A stretch of 64,000 bases of DNA from Conoideocrella luteorostrata (lineage: Eukaryota > Ascomycota > Sordariomycetes > Hypocreales > Clavicipitaceae), in NCBI GenBank assembly GCA_032433595.1, contig JASWJB010000081.1:62001-126000 (forward strand), in the 5' to 3' direction. The first letter of the stretch is position 1; each line of letters begins with the position of its first letter. Of the stretch, positions 13,546 to 24,197 are shown piece after piece. The notes under the pieces were generated by a model that ran no database searches, had not been told where the DNA came from, and worked only from the letters and a program-made list of their open reading frames with translations. The position numbers and the translations under genes are program-made.

Positions 13546-14892
13546 GCTGCAGTTTGGATGGATGGGTCAACCAGCAAGTTTCCAGATGAGTGATTCGAAA
13601 ACCTCGGAATGCATAAGGACAGGTTGATTATATAAAGGCAGAATCTCGCGAGTGAATCAAGGTACTCTGGCTGTTGACACTGTCCCAAAAAATGACACTG
13701 GCCTTTTTCGGTCGGGGAGCAATGAACAAAGTAACATTTAGCTGCAACAAAGAAAGCAAAGACACCAAGTTCCCGAACCGGATAGCAAAGAGAGATAGAC
13801 GTTCGCCTTTTTGAACTCTAGCTCTTACCATTTGTTCAGAGTCGGCTCACAATGACACTCCGCATTAAGAAAGAAGCACCCGCTGCCGAACCGTCAAGAT
13901 CGGTTGTGACAGCTGGCAGCTGGCAGTTAGCAGGCGGCAGGTACAAGTGAATGACCAAGTCCGCAGGTATCCAAACACATAGATACGGTAGATTATGAAT
14001 AAGAGTGGCACCACTTTAAAGGCCAACAAGTGAATGTCGTGAGGAGAAATCCTGGCACATCACCTCCCGTGGAGAGTGTGGGGAGAACACGGCGACCTGC
14101 ACATTGATCAGCAGCAGAGTCGACATGACATAAATTCCTTTGCTCTGTCAGCGTTTGTGGAAGTTCTAAATATGCATCGGCATGCCTCTAGCCGTCCGCG
14201 TGTGCTGTCATCTTGTCATGAGACGTGGGACACAAAAGCTAACCACTTGTCTGTCTACCTTCAACCGCCAACCAGCTCGATAGCATATTGTTGCTGCTGC
14301 CATGGCTGTTGTACCAGTGTGCCCGGAAACGTGCCCCCTTGTCCATCCACGTACCTCATCCGGCCTCATATCTATGCACGGAGAATTTTGAGCGCAGTAT
14401 CTTTGATATGCGAAGACACTGCAGCTGTGAACTGGATAAATTTCGTCAGATAAGGCTCAGAGCAAGATGTGTGAGACGGTAGCTGTTTCCGACAACTGGC
14501 CAAGATCCCACCACACCATGCTCTCTGGCAGCATGTCGCACAAAAAAGCGCCACACGGGATGGGTTTGCTGTTGTCTTGGTAGCCCGTTGAGCGTAAAAC
14601 TCGTCGCAGTCATCACTGTTTGCCAAGTATTGGAGGTAGATGCTTCGTCGTGGGACAGAAGGCGCTTGATTGTTTCGTGCTGTCATTGTTCGATCCTATG
14701 CCATACCTACAGCTTGACCGGCTGTCACGCAAGATGCTTGAGTGGTTTACACAGTGGATGGGGGACATGAGCCTGCTTCCTCCGATACACTGTTTGCAAC
14801 TTGGCAGACCGTGTATTACCCGAGAATCATGCAAGACAGCGCACGAGCAAGCAGGCGATATACGTCAGGACAATAATTTCATGAGCCGAACT
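13546..14892. other. Spacer between DUF726 and Pol iota genes
   Basis: Holds the promoter side of the DUF726 gene and the 3' side of the polymerase gene. Frames of 60-125 codons occur on both strands without recognisable features. No copy of the dispersed 9-mer was found here. Confidence 0.45.
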
Positions 14893-16703
14893 CTATTCTC
14901 CCATTTCGTGAAATCTTGTATGTGCAGGCATAGCAAACGAAGGTAATGAACGGCCACACGCTGGGCAAACAGAATGATTCACCGTGTCCCAGGCCATAGC
15001 GGACTCAGACTCATCGTCGTTAAGAAAACTGTCGGACGGCTCAGTTTTCTCATCACCAGAGATAGAATCGAGCCTGAACGGCCGGAGCACCTCATCCTGC
15101 CTCTTGAACATTGCGGAAATATCACGTCCGGCACCTTGTCCATCGTCAGCGGCTCCGGCCACCATATTTGCTACACAAACGTTGATCAGCTGCAGATTCC
15201 ACTTTTGCCCTTTGTCCCCTTGAAGTCGCCGGAGAAGGGGTAACAGCGCTTCTGCCACCAGCTGCTGGGCCAGCGCATCGATGTCACCGTCGACATCAAA
15301 TACAAAGATTGGCAAAGGCCCGGATCGAGATACGCGGCTGAAGTTCTGAGACGAATCGCTGCTTTGCCGCATCGGCCACGATCTGACGCAGAGCCTCAGG
15401 GTTTTAGGCCGAGCAATCCACCTTTGTGCTCCCGGCATGTCCGCGTGCTGATCCAAAGCCAGCAAATCGATTCTCATTCGTCTGATGAGCGAACACGAAA
15501 GTTTATGTAACTGCTCGGTGATCTGGGGGATTGTTTCTAGCCCTTTGTACGTGTCCTCGATGCTGATTTGCGAAGGTATATTGCTAAAAGTTTTCACTTC
15601 CGTGGGATCAACGCCATGCAGCAAACCCCATACCCTCGCACCGATGCCCCTTTCGGCCCCTGGTCCCGCCAGGAGTGTTTCTATAAACCCGGGGGACATT
15701 GACGGATGCAGGCGAACTTGCCGTACGAACAAGGCCGAGTCGAACTGAGAGTCGGGTCTGACCTCCTCTCCGAGAACGAATGATTCGAGCTGCATAGCCG
15801 TCCTGAAACCAATCCCAGGCACCTGTCTAGTTTTGTGAGCGTCTAAAAATGCGAGGATATCAACATCGTGCAGCGCTAGCAGTGTAGTCTGGTTCTGAGG
15901 CTTGTTGCGGGCACCGACAAGTTTGCCCAAGAGCTTGTTAGTCGATATGCCACAGGTGGAGGTGTATCCGAAGTCTGTCTCCAACTTCGACCGCAGGTAG
16001 TTGGCAAGATGCGAACCTAATAAAAGCCTCAAATAGAGTTTGTTATCCAGAGGTGCTTGGTTTGGCCTGATGCCTTGGACGCAGCCGGCGATAGCGGTCA
16101 AATCGCATTTGAAGCCGACCTCTGGGTCCGTTTTTGACAGAAAGAAGAATGAGTCGGACAAGCCATTCACGTTCAAGCACTCGATATTATAGTCAACAAT
16201 ATCCGTCACGTCTAGAGAGAGGTCCTTCGGTCAGAAAGTCTATCCACGATTAGGAAGGCAAAGTACATCGACTCTTACCCATAAACACCTCATCAAGTCC
16301 TAGCCGCTCAGCCTTTTCATTCCATGAGTGTGAGCGAAGAAAATTGAACAAAATTTTGCTCGCATCACGGAAGGGCGTCAGATCCTCCCCATCAACAAGC
16401 ACCAAATCTTTGCATATCTTCCTAGCCTCCGATATGAGCATGAGCTTCTTTACTCCAAACCTACGGGCATTGTAATTACATGTTGCGAGGATATTCTTCT
16501 GTTTAATGCCAAGAGGTTTCGGTTTGAGCGCCGGATTCTTGTTCTCGTGAACCTGTGCGTAGAAGCAGTCGTAGTCCTATGCATCTTCCATCAGCCACAG
16601 CCACAGTCGTAGTCACAGTGTATGATCACGGATGTCCACCAACGAATTGAAGAATAACAGATTCGTGCTTCTGTTTTGGTACACGTTTCGCTTGCTGGTC
16701 CAT
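14893..16703 (-). CDS. DNA polymerase iota (Y-family translesion polymerase)
   Basis: Translesion polymerases of this family insert nucleotides opposite damaged bases in the nucleus. Three exons (16703-16644, 16576-16279, 16211-14893) give 558 residues. The start is MDQQAKRV, whose short exon ends in VILQF and joins directly to DYDCFYAQV, the metal-binding motif I of Y-family enzymes. Next come ILATCNYNARRFGVKKLM (fingers region) and LGLDEVFMDVTDIV, which holds the catalytic Asp-Glu pair. The helix-hairpin-helix region reads VPGIGFRTAM, after TSTCGISTNKLLGKLVG. The little finger follows. The C-terminus ends in CPACGRSL with two later His residues, a UBZ-like zinc finger that could bind ubiquitin. 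Length and motif order suit fungal Pol iota rather than Pol eta. The first 11 bases of exon 2 are repeated inside intron 1 (see findings). Confidence 0.88.
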
Positions 16704-19640
16704 AAGCCCAACTTTCAATTCCATCTACTGCTTTGCACGCCTCCGTCAATTAAGATGATGGCAGTGCGCAAGAGTACGTGTCCGAGCAGGCGAGGGTCGA
16801 ACCTTGGAGACGTTGCATTTTGTGGTGGAGGACAGCTGACCAATAACGTCGACTAGTCACCTCTATGCAAAATGTCGGGTATCGTATTACTAGACAAAAC
16901 AGCGATATGCCAAGATTTACCATACAGTCAGGTCCTGGAAGAGGGGAAAAAAGGCACAATTACTTTCAGCTGCACATGGAACAATTCCAAGGTCAATTTG
17001 GGATTGACAGGCCCAGGTTTTCTTCTGCCAAGCTCCGCGGTAATCGTAGACTGATTTGGACTGACCGGTCACAAGCATACTAGCAACGGCTTCCCCTTCT
17101 TTGGTGACAGCGCTTATACCTCTTCTCAAATTTTAAAAAAGAAAGTCTCTTTCGGTTTTTCCGCCTGTTATGTCTGCCAAATGTAGCATTTAAGCGCGAA
17201 ATATAAAGCTATTGTACTTCGGGATAACTGCAATTGAATTGACACGAGCCCATGACGCAACCTACACAAAGCCAGTTGTTATTCCCCCAGCGATGCAATG
17301 TAAAAATCCAGCCTGGGATTTTTCCGCTTTAGATACTCTAGTATGCAAAGTTGATCTTGCCCCAAAAGTTCGGCACCCCCGTAGAAAGAAGTGAGAAACT
17401 CAACCTCTCGGCACGACAAGTGGAGATGACAAGCAAAGATCGTTGCCGTCAGATTGCGAGCTATGCTTGTTCCTGGTTATATTTATCGACGTCTCTATTC
17501 GCAGCTTCCATCAGACCAGTAACTAGGTCCGAAACGTCATGGGGTCTGTTGACCGGCTCCACGGTGAGGCCATGGCCATTTCTGATCGCGGCGGCATAAC
17601 GCGCCGGTCTTACAAATGTGCTTAGACGAGAGAGACTTGTCTCAGTGACGAAGAGCCGTTTCTTACGTCGGCATGTTACGCATATGAAAAGTTGCAATGG
17701 GGCGTGTGGCGTAAGCACAGAATCACAGGCACATCGCACGTCAGAGATAAGTTGTTGGTCCAAATATAGGTGTTCGCTTGCTATCGTTGTTGATACCAGG
17801 CGATAACGTGACAAAATTGTCCGTCCTTGGGACAGTAATGGAGGTCACTTCGACTTGTTGGGAATTTGGAAGATGACATAGATCAACACCTGCCCTGTGC
17901 TCCCACGTATCAAAATAGATCACCTACTTTTTTGGTGCGTGTCTAGTCATACGTACGTTCGTCACGTCATATTGAACAAAACATTCTGCTTACGCTTCCG
18001 TGACCGGCCATGGGAGTTTGTCTGTAGTTAGCATTTCGGATATTTCTGTGTTTTGACTCATCCGAAAGACGGTCTAAATGCTATGTGTAAGCAGCTTTTT
18101 TTGTTGGGCCTTTGATGTCTACGTGAATTCACAGCCTCTTCCATCAGTGTGAGCTTTGACTACACGTCAGACTGCGCCATACGAGTTGATCCCATGCCAA
18201 TATAGGCAGAAATAGGGCATACGGCATATTAGCCTCACCCTGAAAATATAGAGAAGAAGGGACCGACTATCAGAGAGGTGTGGAGTGCGACGAGTATTGT
18301 GATGTACCGTAAGCCAATTACCCGAGAACATCCTTTTGTTCCTCCTCTCTGTGCAAATTGCAAGGAGACTTGTCTTAGCCAAGCCAAAAGTCGGTCAAAC
18401 CAAGCCAAGCGCGGATAGGGTCTTCACGAAGCCGTTAGGACCGTCGCGAGACAACACCACCACGAGTTCTAGTGCGCAAAGGAATAGACGCGCGCCCGCC
18501 ACATTCGAGGCCACATTCACTAGTGAAAAAAATTCTAGTGTGGAGGATTGGGATTCAATCCCAGCAAGCCACAGCTGGCTCATGTTCGACTAGTGCAGAC
18601 ACAAGAGTTGACGACATCCGGCCCATGCCCAAGCACGCACCGTCGGTACTATGGATCTGGGTGTCGGGGTTCGCTTCGCAAGTGTCCAATTCAAATCGAG
18701 AAGACACAGTCGGTGGCTTGCAGACCAGATAGGAAGACTGCGTACGGGAAACTTACTGATATTTGGTCAAGATGGCATGAAGATTCATCGTCCTTCGATG
18801 TGCTGGGCTCGAAAGTGTCCGCGGTTAGCAAGAGTGCTTTGATTCTCGCGGTTATTTGAGGGTGTGGATCCCATTGCTGACGACCAGCATCCCAGCTCCC
18901 AACTCCCAACTCCCAAAACAAGCGCCACAGCCATGATGAATGAATAGTCAGACAAGGCCGGATCATATACTCCGTCCCCCGTACGGAGTACTCTTTTGAT
19001 CTTCATTTCCGGGATGTCCGCAAAGGCCACGAGGCAGAGAGGAGCGAGCGATGGAGCCAGCAAGCCTTCATGTCAAATCTCCGCTTGCAGACGTAGGATG
19101 TCGATTGCACGATTGCCCAGAACCTGACGCAGCTGCATTTCCATCAACGCCCCATCTACTAGCTTCCTTTACTCTCTGCATACATACCTACCCCGCCTGC
19201 AAGCCAAGGTGATAATGGGAGACAAGGTGCATAAAGAGGCACAAAATAGACGCCTTGGGTGGAAACCCGCGACATCGCCTTCGGTGTGATTGGAGAGCGA
19301 GACACACGCCACCCTGAGGAGCAACTGGCCGGCATCTTCATCCCAAGCCTCGACAGGGGTCCGGCGCTTACACACTGCTTCGCTCAGCATGACAGCCAAC
19401 CACATCAGCCCAGTGCTGGGGACGGCGGCGTAATGTACTGGTTAGTACTTACTCACGTACGCCCACACTGCTGCAAGTACTGTAGCTACTACAGAGATGG
19501 AGGGGCGACTCAGGTCTCAACTCCTAGTTGGTTACTTCGTAGTGCAAGTACAAGTACGAGCTCGTTCTAGTCCGTGGTCACGAAGTTGGAGTAGTTAGCC
19601 ATCGTTCCGTTTTCCTGAGACCCTGCCATCCTGATAATCG
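16704..19640. other. Gene-poor spacer
   Basis: Upstream of the Pol iota gene. Frames such as a 117-codon one on the minus strand (17814-17461) are open, but I recognise nothing in them and see no splice partners. The composition is mixed and more AT-rich at 16.9-18.3 kb. A single copy of the dispersed 9-mer lies at 18982, preceded by a near copy. Confidence 0.4.
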
Positions 19641-20082
19641 CGTCTAAGAACTTGAAAAGACGGACAGCCGGGCATGTGCTCCCCGAGCTTGTCTCTGTCT
19701 CTCGCGCTTGGGAGACCAGGTAGTCCCAGACCCCGGACGACCAGAGGTTAATAGACAGTCTCTCAGATTGTATATAGCCATCTCACGGGCCAGCTTTTCT
19801 GCTTTGTTGGTTCCTCTGATCTTTTGTTTTGTCTCGTCCTGTCTTCTTCTAATCCTTTTCGTCATTTGTGATTCCGCTTTTAATTGTACCCCCCTTGACG
19901 GGAGGTTGCACTGCCACGTTGCCTGCTGGCTCAAGGCATCAGACAAGCAGTGCCGTTTGGTCCTTTTATGCTCTGGCTTTGGATGTCTTGCCTTTGTGGT
20001 CACACGAGGATCTTCTTCATCATACGACTCTTGGATTAACTCTCGATTGCACACATATATCATACACACATCTTTGCCAGTC

Positions 20083-21477
20083 ATGGCGTCCCCGCAAACC
20101 CCCAATATAACCTCCAAGCGGCCTCGGCTGTCCCTCCAGATCAAGACGGCTTGCAATCCGCCGTCAAAGGGTTTGAGAGGTCAGCCAGTTAACCCGAGTG
20201 ATCCCACAACTTTCAACACCATGTCTAATATATACGTCACCACCATTGAGCGTTCTTCCGTCGTGCAGTCAGAGCCCATCACCGCCATCAACACGCTCCA
20301 GAACTTCAGCCTTCAGTCCCCCGTCGAAAAATCTGACTGCAAACCAAGAGTTGTGACGCCTTTTGTGCCAACATATCCAGAGACGCCTGTAACAGCTCAG
20401 CCTGTCTCACCGCAGCAAATGAACTTTGTGTATCCGAGCACAATGACTGCCACGCCGCCGCTCTCGGCGGGCACAGTCGACACTTCGTCCAAGGTCTTCA
20501 CCTTCTCGTCAGCAGATATATCAGCATCACCTCGACAAGGCGACCATGCCGTTGTATCGCCCATATACGACCGCACGCCTCTTCGCCGGAGAGCTCTGGC
20601 TTCTTTCCCACTTGCCGGATATTCCGGGCAGCTGCCGTACACACATCCCCGAAGTCTGCACAGCATTCTCCGGAATTCTCCTCTTCCTCCCAGGACGGCC
20701 ATCCCGCCTCCATCTCCAAGACGCCAATCGCTGCGTCTGCAAGAGAAGGCCGCCAAGAAGGTCGAGTATGACAGTCCATTGGAGCAGGAAATCACCACGT
20801 TCAAATACACCAGGTCCCATATCGACCTCTTAGCTGAGGACGGCTCGCCCCTCTCCCCGGCCGGCAGTATCCTCCACCTCCAGCAAGCCGAAACAGTTCT
20901 CGACAAGGCTTTAGCCTTTACCGCCAACGAAGTTCAAGACGGCGGCCAAACACCCGGCCCCTTTGAGGACATGAGGCGCAGAATGGCTGGATTGGGAGCC
21001 GCCTGCTCTCCTGTCTCCCCAAATCAAGGCGCAAACACAAATACAAATGCCAACCGTAAGCGCAAGCGAGCAGAAAAGAAACACCACTGGGTCTGGACCA
21101 TCGGCCAGGAAGAAGAGGACGAGGATCACGGCAGTGCCATCGCTGCTTTACGCGCACAGGCTGCGAAAAAGGCCAAGACGCCAGAAAAGCACGCTCTTTC
21201 CATCACCACTACCGCCGGTGACAACACACTGCCGGAGATAACATACGAAGAGTTACCCACGCCCAGTATTGAAAGCTCAAGCTCCTTTTCCGAATTATCA
21301 GATGTGGAAATGTCAGACACATGCAGTGTCGTATCATGCGATAGCCACCAACGGTGCCTGTCTGTGCCGTCTGACACGGAAGCCGACGCCAAGACGCCAA
21401 CTGCTCCTAAATGCGGAGAGCAGCGCAAGAGGGACACACCTATTCCGGAATTGGCTGACAGGAGCGATAATCCTTAA
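20083..21477 (+). CDS. Conserved fungal protein, Ser/Pro-rich, probably nuclear
   Basis: A single-exon gene of 464 residues starting MASPQTPNITSKRPRLSLQIKT. I recall similar N-termini in many Hypocreales proteins of unknown function. The N-terminal KRPRL and the later RKRKRAEKK and KKAKTPEK stretches look like nuclear localisation signals. Many SP/TP sites (for example SPVEKSD, TPLRRRAL, SPRRQS) suggest phosphorylation by proline-directed kinases. A well-kept block, LHSILRNSPLPPRTAIPPPSPRRQS, followed by SHIDLLAED, forms the core; the next block is GGQTPGPFEDMRRRMAGLG. An acidic segment EEEDEDHG follows HHWVWTIG. No enzyme domain is visible. The frame stays open upstream to 19708 and adds a hydrophobic stretch, which I treat as leader because the MASPQTP start is the typical one. 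It converges with the trpE gene. Confidence 0.75.
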   Translation: MASPQTPNITSKRPRLSLQIKTACNPPSKGLRGQPVNPSDPTTFNTMSNIYVTTIERSSVVQSEPITAINTLQNFSLQSPVEKSDCKPRVVTPFVPTYPETPVTAQPVSPQQMNFVYPSTMTATPPLSAGTVDTSSKVFTFSSADISASPRQGDHAVVSPIYDRTPLRRRALASFPLAGYSGQLPYTHPRSLHSILRNSPLPPRTAIPPPSPRRQSLRLQEKAAKKVEYDSPLEQEITTFKYTRSHIDLLAEDGSPLSPAGSILHLQQAETVLDKALAFTANEVQDGGQTPGPFEDMRRRMAGLGAACSPVSPNQGANTNTNANRKRKRAEKKHHWVWTIGQEEEDEDHGSAIAALRAQAAKKAKTPEKHALSITTTAGDNTLPEITYEELPTPSIESSSSFSELSDVEMSDTCSVVSCDSHQRCLSVPSDTEADAKTPTAPKCGEQRKRDTPIPELADRSDNP

Positions 21478-21997
21478 CCCCCTCAGCCTGTATAGCGGTG
21501 TGCATGAGCGACCTTCTACATCAAAAGAAACATTTTCTTTGGGACGAATTTTCTGTGCGTTTTTATCGTTTTTGTTTAGCATGGATAGCGGTATTTTGTT
21601 TTAGCATTTCATGAACAGATAGCATTACTCTTATATGAGTCTCATGACCGGTTACATTTTGGGGACTGGAGCGGATGGAGGAACAGGTTCGGGGGTGTGT
21701 GGGTATGTCATTTACGAACACGGTAGCATGGCTAGGAATACTACTTACATTGAAGATACATGGCTGTTGATAGGAATCTCACGATTACGTCTCTCATGGA
21801 GTGCGTGTTGATCAAATATACTTATGCCTTTGACATGAATCTTGCCTCAAGAATTTCTGGCTCCTATGTCCACGGGCACGCATTCATTCACTCTTGTCAC
21901 CCAAGCAGCCTAAAAGACATACGATCAACAGTATTCTCTTCTTTTATTTTTCCAGTTTTACCCTTCTATATACTCCGTACTTTGTGTAAAAATGCCT
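21478..21997. other. Convergent 3' spacer
   Basis: Between the ends of the gene at 20083-21477 and the anthranilate synthase gene. Fits facing 3' untranslated regions; one copy of the dispersed 9-mer at 21971, close to the stop codon of the latter. Confidence 0.5.
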
Positions 21998-23752
21998 CTA
22001 TTTAGCTGGCTTAGCACCCTGTTGTTGCTGATAGTATAACTCCTCTGCAGATTTAATGCACGACATGTTCGCGCCGAGTTTGTTAATCGTCTCCATCCAT
22101 TCGTCGTATTCGTCCGAGTCAAAGACAATGCCACCACCTACCACCGAACACTTGTTAGCATCCGTACCTACCTACCAGCATCTTGCAGGCTTGAGTGGAT
22201 TCAAGAGGGAAAAGGAAAAGGAGAGACAAAATATGTACCTGCTTGGAGATATGCCACCCCTTGCTTGGTCATCATTGTTCTCAACGCAATACACGTATCC
22301 ATTGCTCCCTCGACAGCATTCCCACTCTCATCTTCGCTTCCGTATCCGAAATACCCTACAGCGCCGGCGTAGATGCCTCTCTTCTCCTTCTCCAACTCGG
22401 CAATGAGCTCCATGGCGCGAACTTTGGGCGCTCCAGAAACGGTGCCGGCGGGAAAGACTGATCTGAATGCATCGAACCTGGTCTTGCCCGGTCTCAGTAC
22501 GCCGGATACTTGTGAAACAAGATGTTGGACGTGGCTGAACTTCTCGACGACCATGAGTCGGTCGACGCGGACGGTGTAGGGGTCGCCCACGCGGTTGATG
22601 TCGTTGCGGGCTAAGTCTACAAGCATGACGTGTTCGGCACGGTCTTTCAGGGAGCTGCTAAGTTCATCTGCTAGCCTCTGATCTTCCTCTGCGGTTTTTC
22701 CGCGCTTCACGGTGCCGGCAATGGGATGCGTGATGATCCTGCCGGCTTCGGACTTAACGAGTAGCTCGGGCGAGGCACCTATGATTTGAAAGTCCTTGCA
22801 GTCGACGTAGAAGAGATATGGTGAAGGGTTGACAGTGCGGAGGTGTCTGTAAATGTTGAAAGGGTGGAGGCTGGTAGGTCGGGCGAATCGTTGTGACGGG
22901 ACGCACTGGAAGATGTCGCCCTTGACGATGTGCTCCTTTAGCTTGGTGACGTGCGCCTCGAACCCCTTTTGCCCAATGTTTGATGTGGCTTCTTGTCCCA
23001 GCTGGATGGGGCCTTGTTGCGGCAACTCAATTTCGGGAGAGTTAAGTACGTCAACTAATTCGTCAATAATAGTCTTTGCCTTTTCATACGCCTCTTCCAG
23101 CCCAGTCTTGCCATCTTCGGGGACCGCAACATATGTAATCACTTTGATGATGCCGTAAAATCTATCAAACGCCACGATTGTATCAAACAACATGAATAGC
23201 GATTCCGGAATCTGGAGGACATCCTTCATCGGTCGTGCAGTCTTGGGCTCAAAATACCGGACACAGTCATAGCCAACGTATCCGATCGCACCACCCGTCA
23301 ACGGCGGCAGCTGCAGCCCCGGCACGTGAGCGACGACATGATGCGCCAGTTCTTCTTCCAGGGCCGGTAGGGGGTCTGTCTCGGGACCGTATCCGGGACC
23401 AGTGGCGAGGATTTTCCGCGGGCCAGCACCAACGAAACTATACCGACCGACTTGTTCTGTGGCGGCTGACTCGAACAGGAATGAGTAATCGGATGACGAG
23501 GAAGCAGATACTTTCAGATAGGCGGCGGAAGGGGTGATGAGGTCGGAGGATATTTGGCGGTATACGGGAACGAGTGTCGGTTTCTTGCCGGGCCCCGTGT
23601 GAGGTTTGGCTATGACGGACCGGACGGTGTCAAGGGTCGGGACGATGGCTTGCTGTGTAAGAGGAGTTATTGAGTCAGCGGCATGGTCAATTGACGAAAG
23701 AATTGTACATAGCTCAAGACCATGAGGTTCATGTACTTACTGAGCCCGCCAT
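21998..23752 (-). CDS. trpE: Anthranilate synthase component I
   Basis: Makes anthranilate from chorismate with ammonia or with glutamine supplied by component II; first step of tryptophan synthesis, cytosolic. Yeast equivalent TRP2. Three exons (23752-23741, 23652-22239, 22137-21998) give 521 residues. The first exon is only four codons, MAGS. Visible family marks: [18 protein letters not shown] near residue 57, the N-terminal feedback region (compare the bacterial LLES signature); [16 protein letters not shown]; the chorismate-binding core with [59 protein letters not shown] and YAGAVGYFG; and [11 protein letters not shown] across the last junction. All expected catalytic segments are present and the length is normal. 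Two TGAGTCA sites near the start suggest cross-pathway control. The gene next upstream (24198) is divergent. Confidence 0.95.
23671..23677. promoter_or_regulatory. TGAGTCA site in trpE intron 1
   Basis: A perfect Gcn4/CPC1/CpcA-type palindrome (TGASTCA) inside the first intron, about 75 bases after the start codon. Cross-pathway control of amino-acid genes through such sites is known in yeast and filamentous fungi; use of this one is inferred. Confidence 0.5.
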
Positions 23753-23807
23753 TATGAACTTCTGCGTCGTGTTGGGGAAGGCGAAGCCAAGCTATTCAGA
23801 AGCACGG

Positions 23808-23814
23808 TGAGTCA
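23808..23814. promoter_or_regulatory. TGAGTCA site upstream of trpE
   Basis: A second perfect TGASTCA palindrome, 56 bases upstream of the start codon at 23752. Two exact sites within 150 bases beside an amino-acid biosynthesis gene is the usual setting for CPC1/Gcn4 control. The short distance means it may lie in the leader rather than the core promoter. Confidence 0.6.
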
Positions 23815-24197
23815 GATATGGTGGTGAGGATAGTGATGAGTCGGCAAACGAAGCCGGGAGAAATAAATCTTATCGCCTAATCGCCATGGCATGGCGCCGC
23901 GGGTTTGGTGGAGGGGCACCGATCTAGTCTGACCGCGGGGCAGTGTCAGCACCAACCTACTCAGTACCTTAGGTTCGCACGACGTGCACCTAGGTATAAG
24001 GAACTTGGACTAGGCTCACTTCGTCGTGTGAGACGATGTACTACGACTTTACTCTAGCACTAGAAAACTGTGCAGGTACCAGGGAGCTAGTTTACTGCCC
24101 CAATAGCAAACTCCCTCCCACACCCAATCCCCCTCCACACCAGCCTTCCTCCACATCAACGCGATTCTCGACAAATTTCTTGACGCAATCTCTGAAC

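Noticed and set aside
19644..20156. 170-codon frame on the minus strand
   Set aside because: Antisense to the leader and start of the gene at 20083; Arg/Gln/Lys-rich with no family features.
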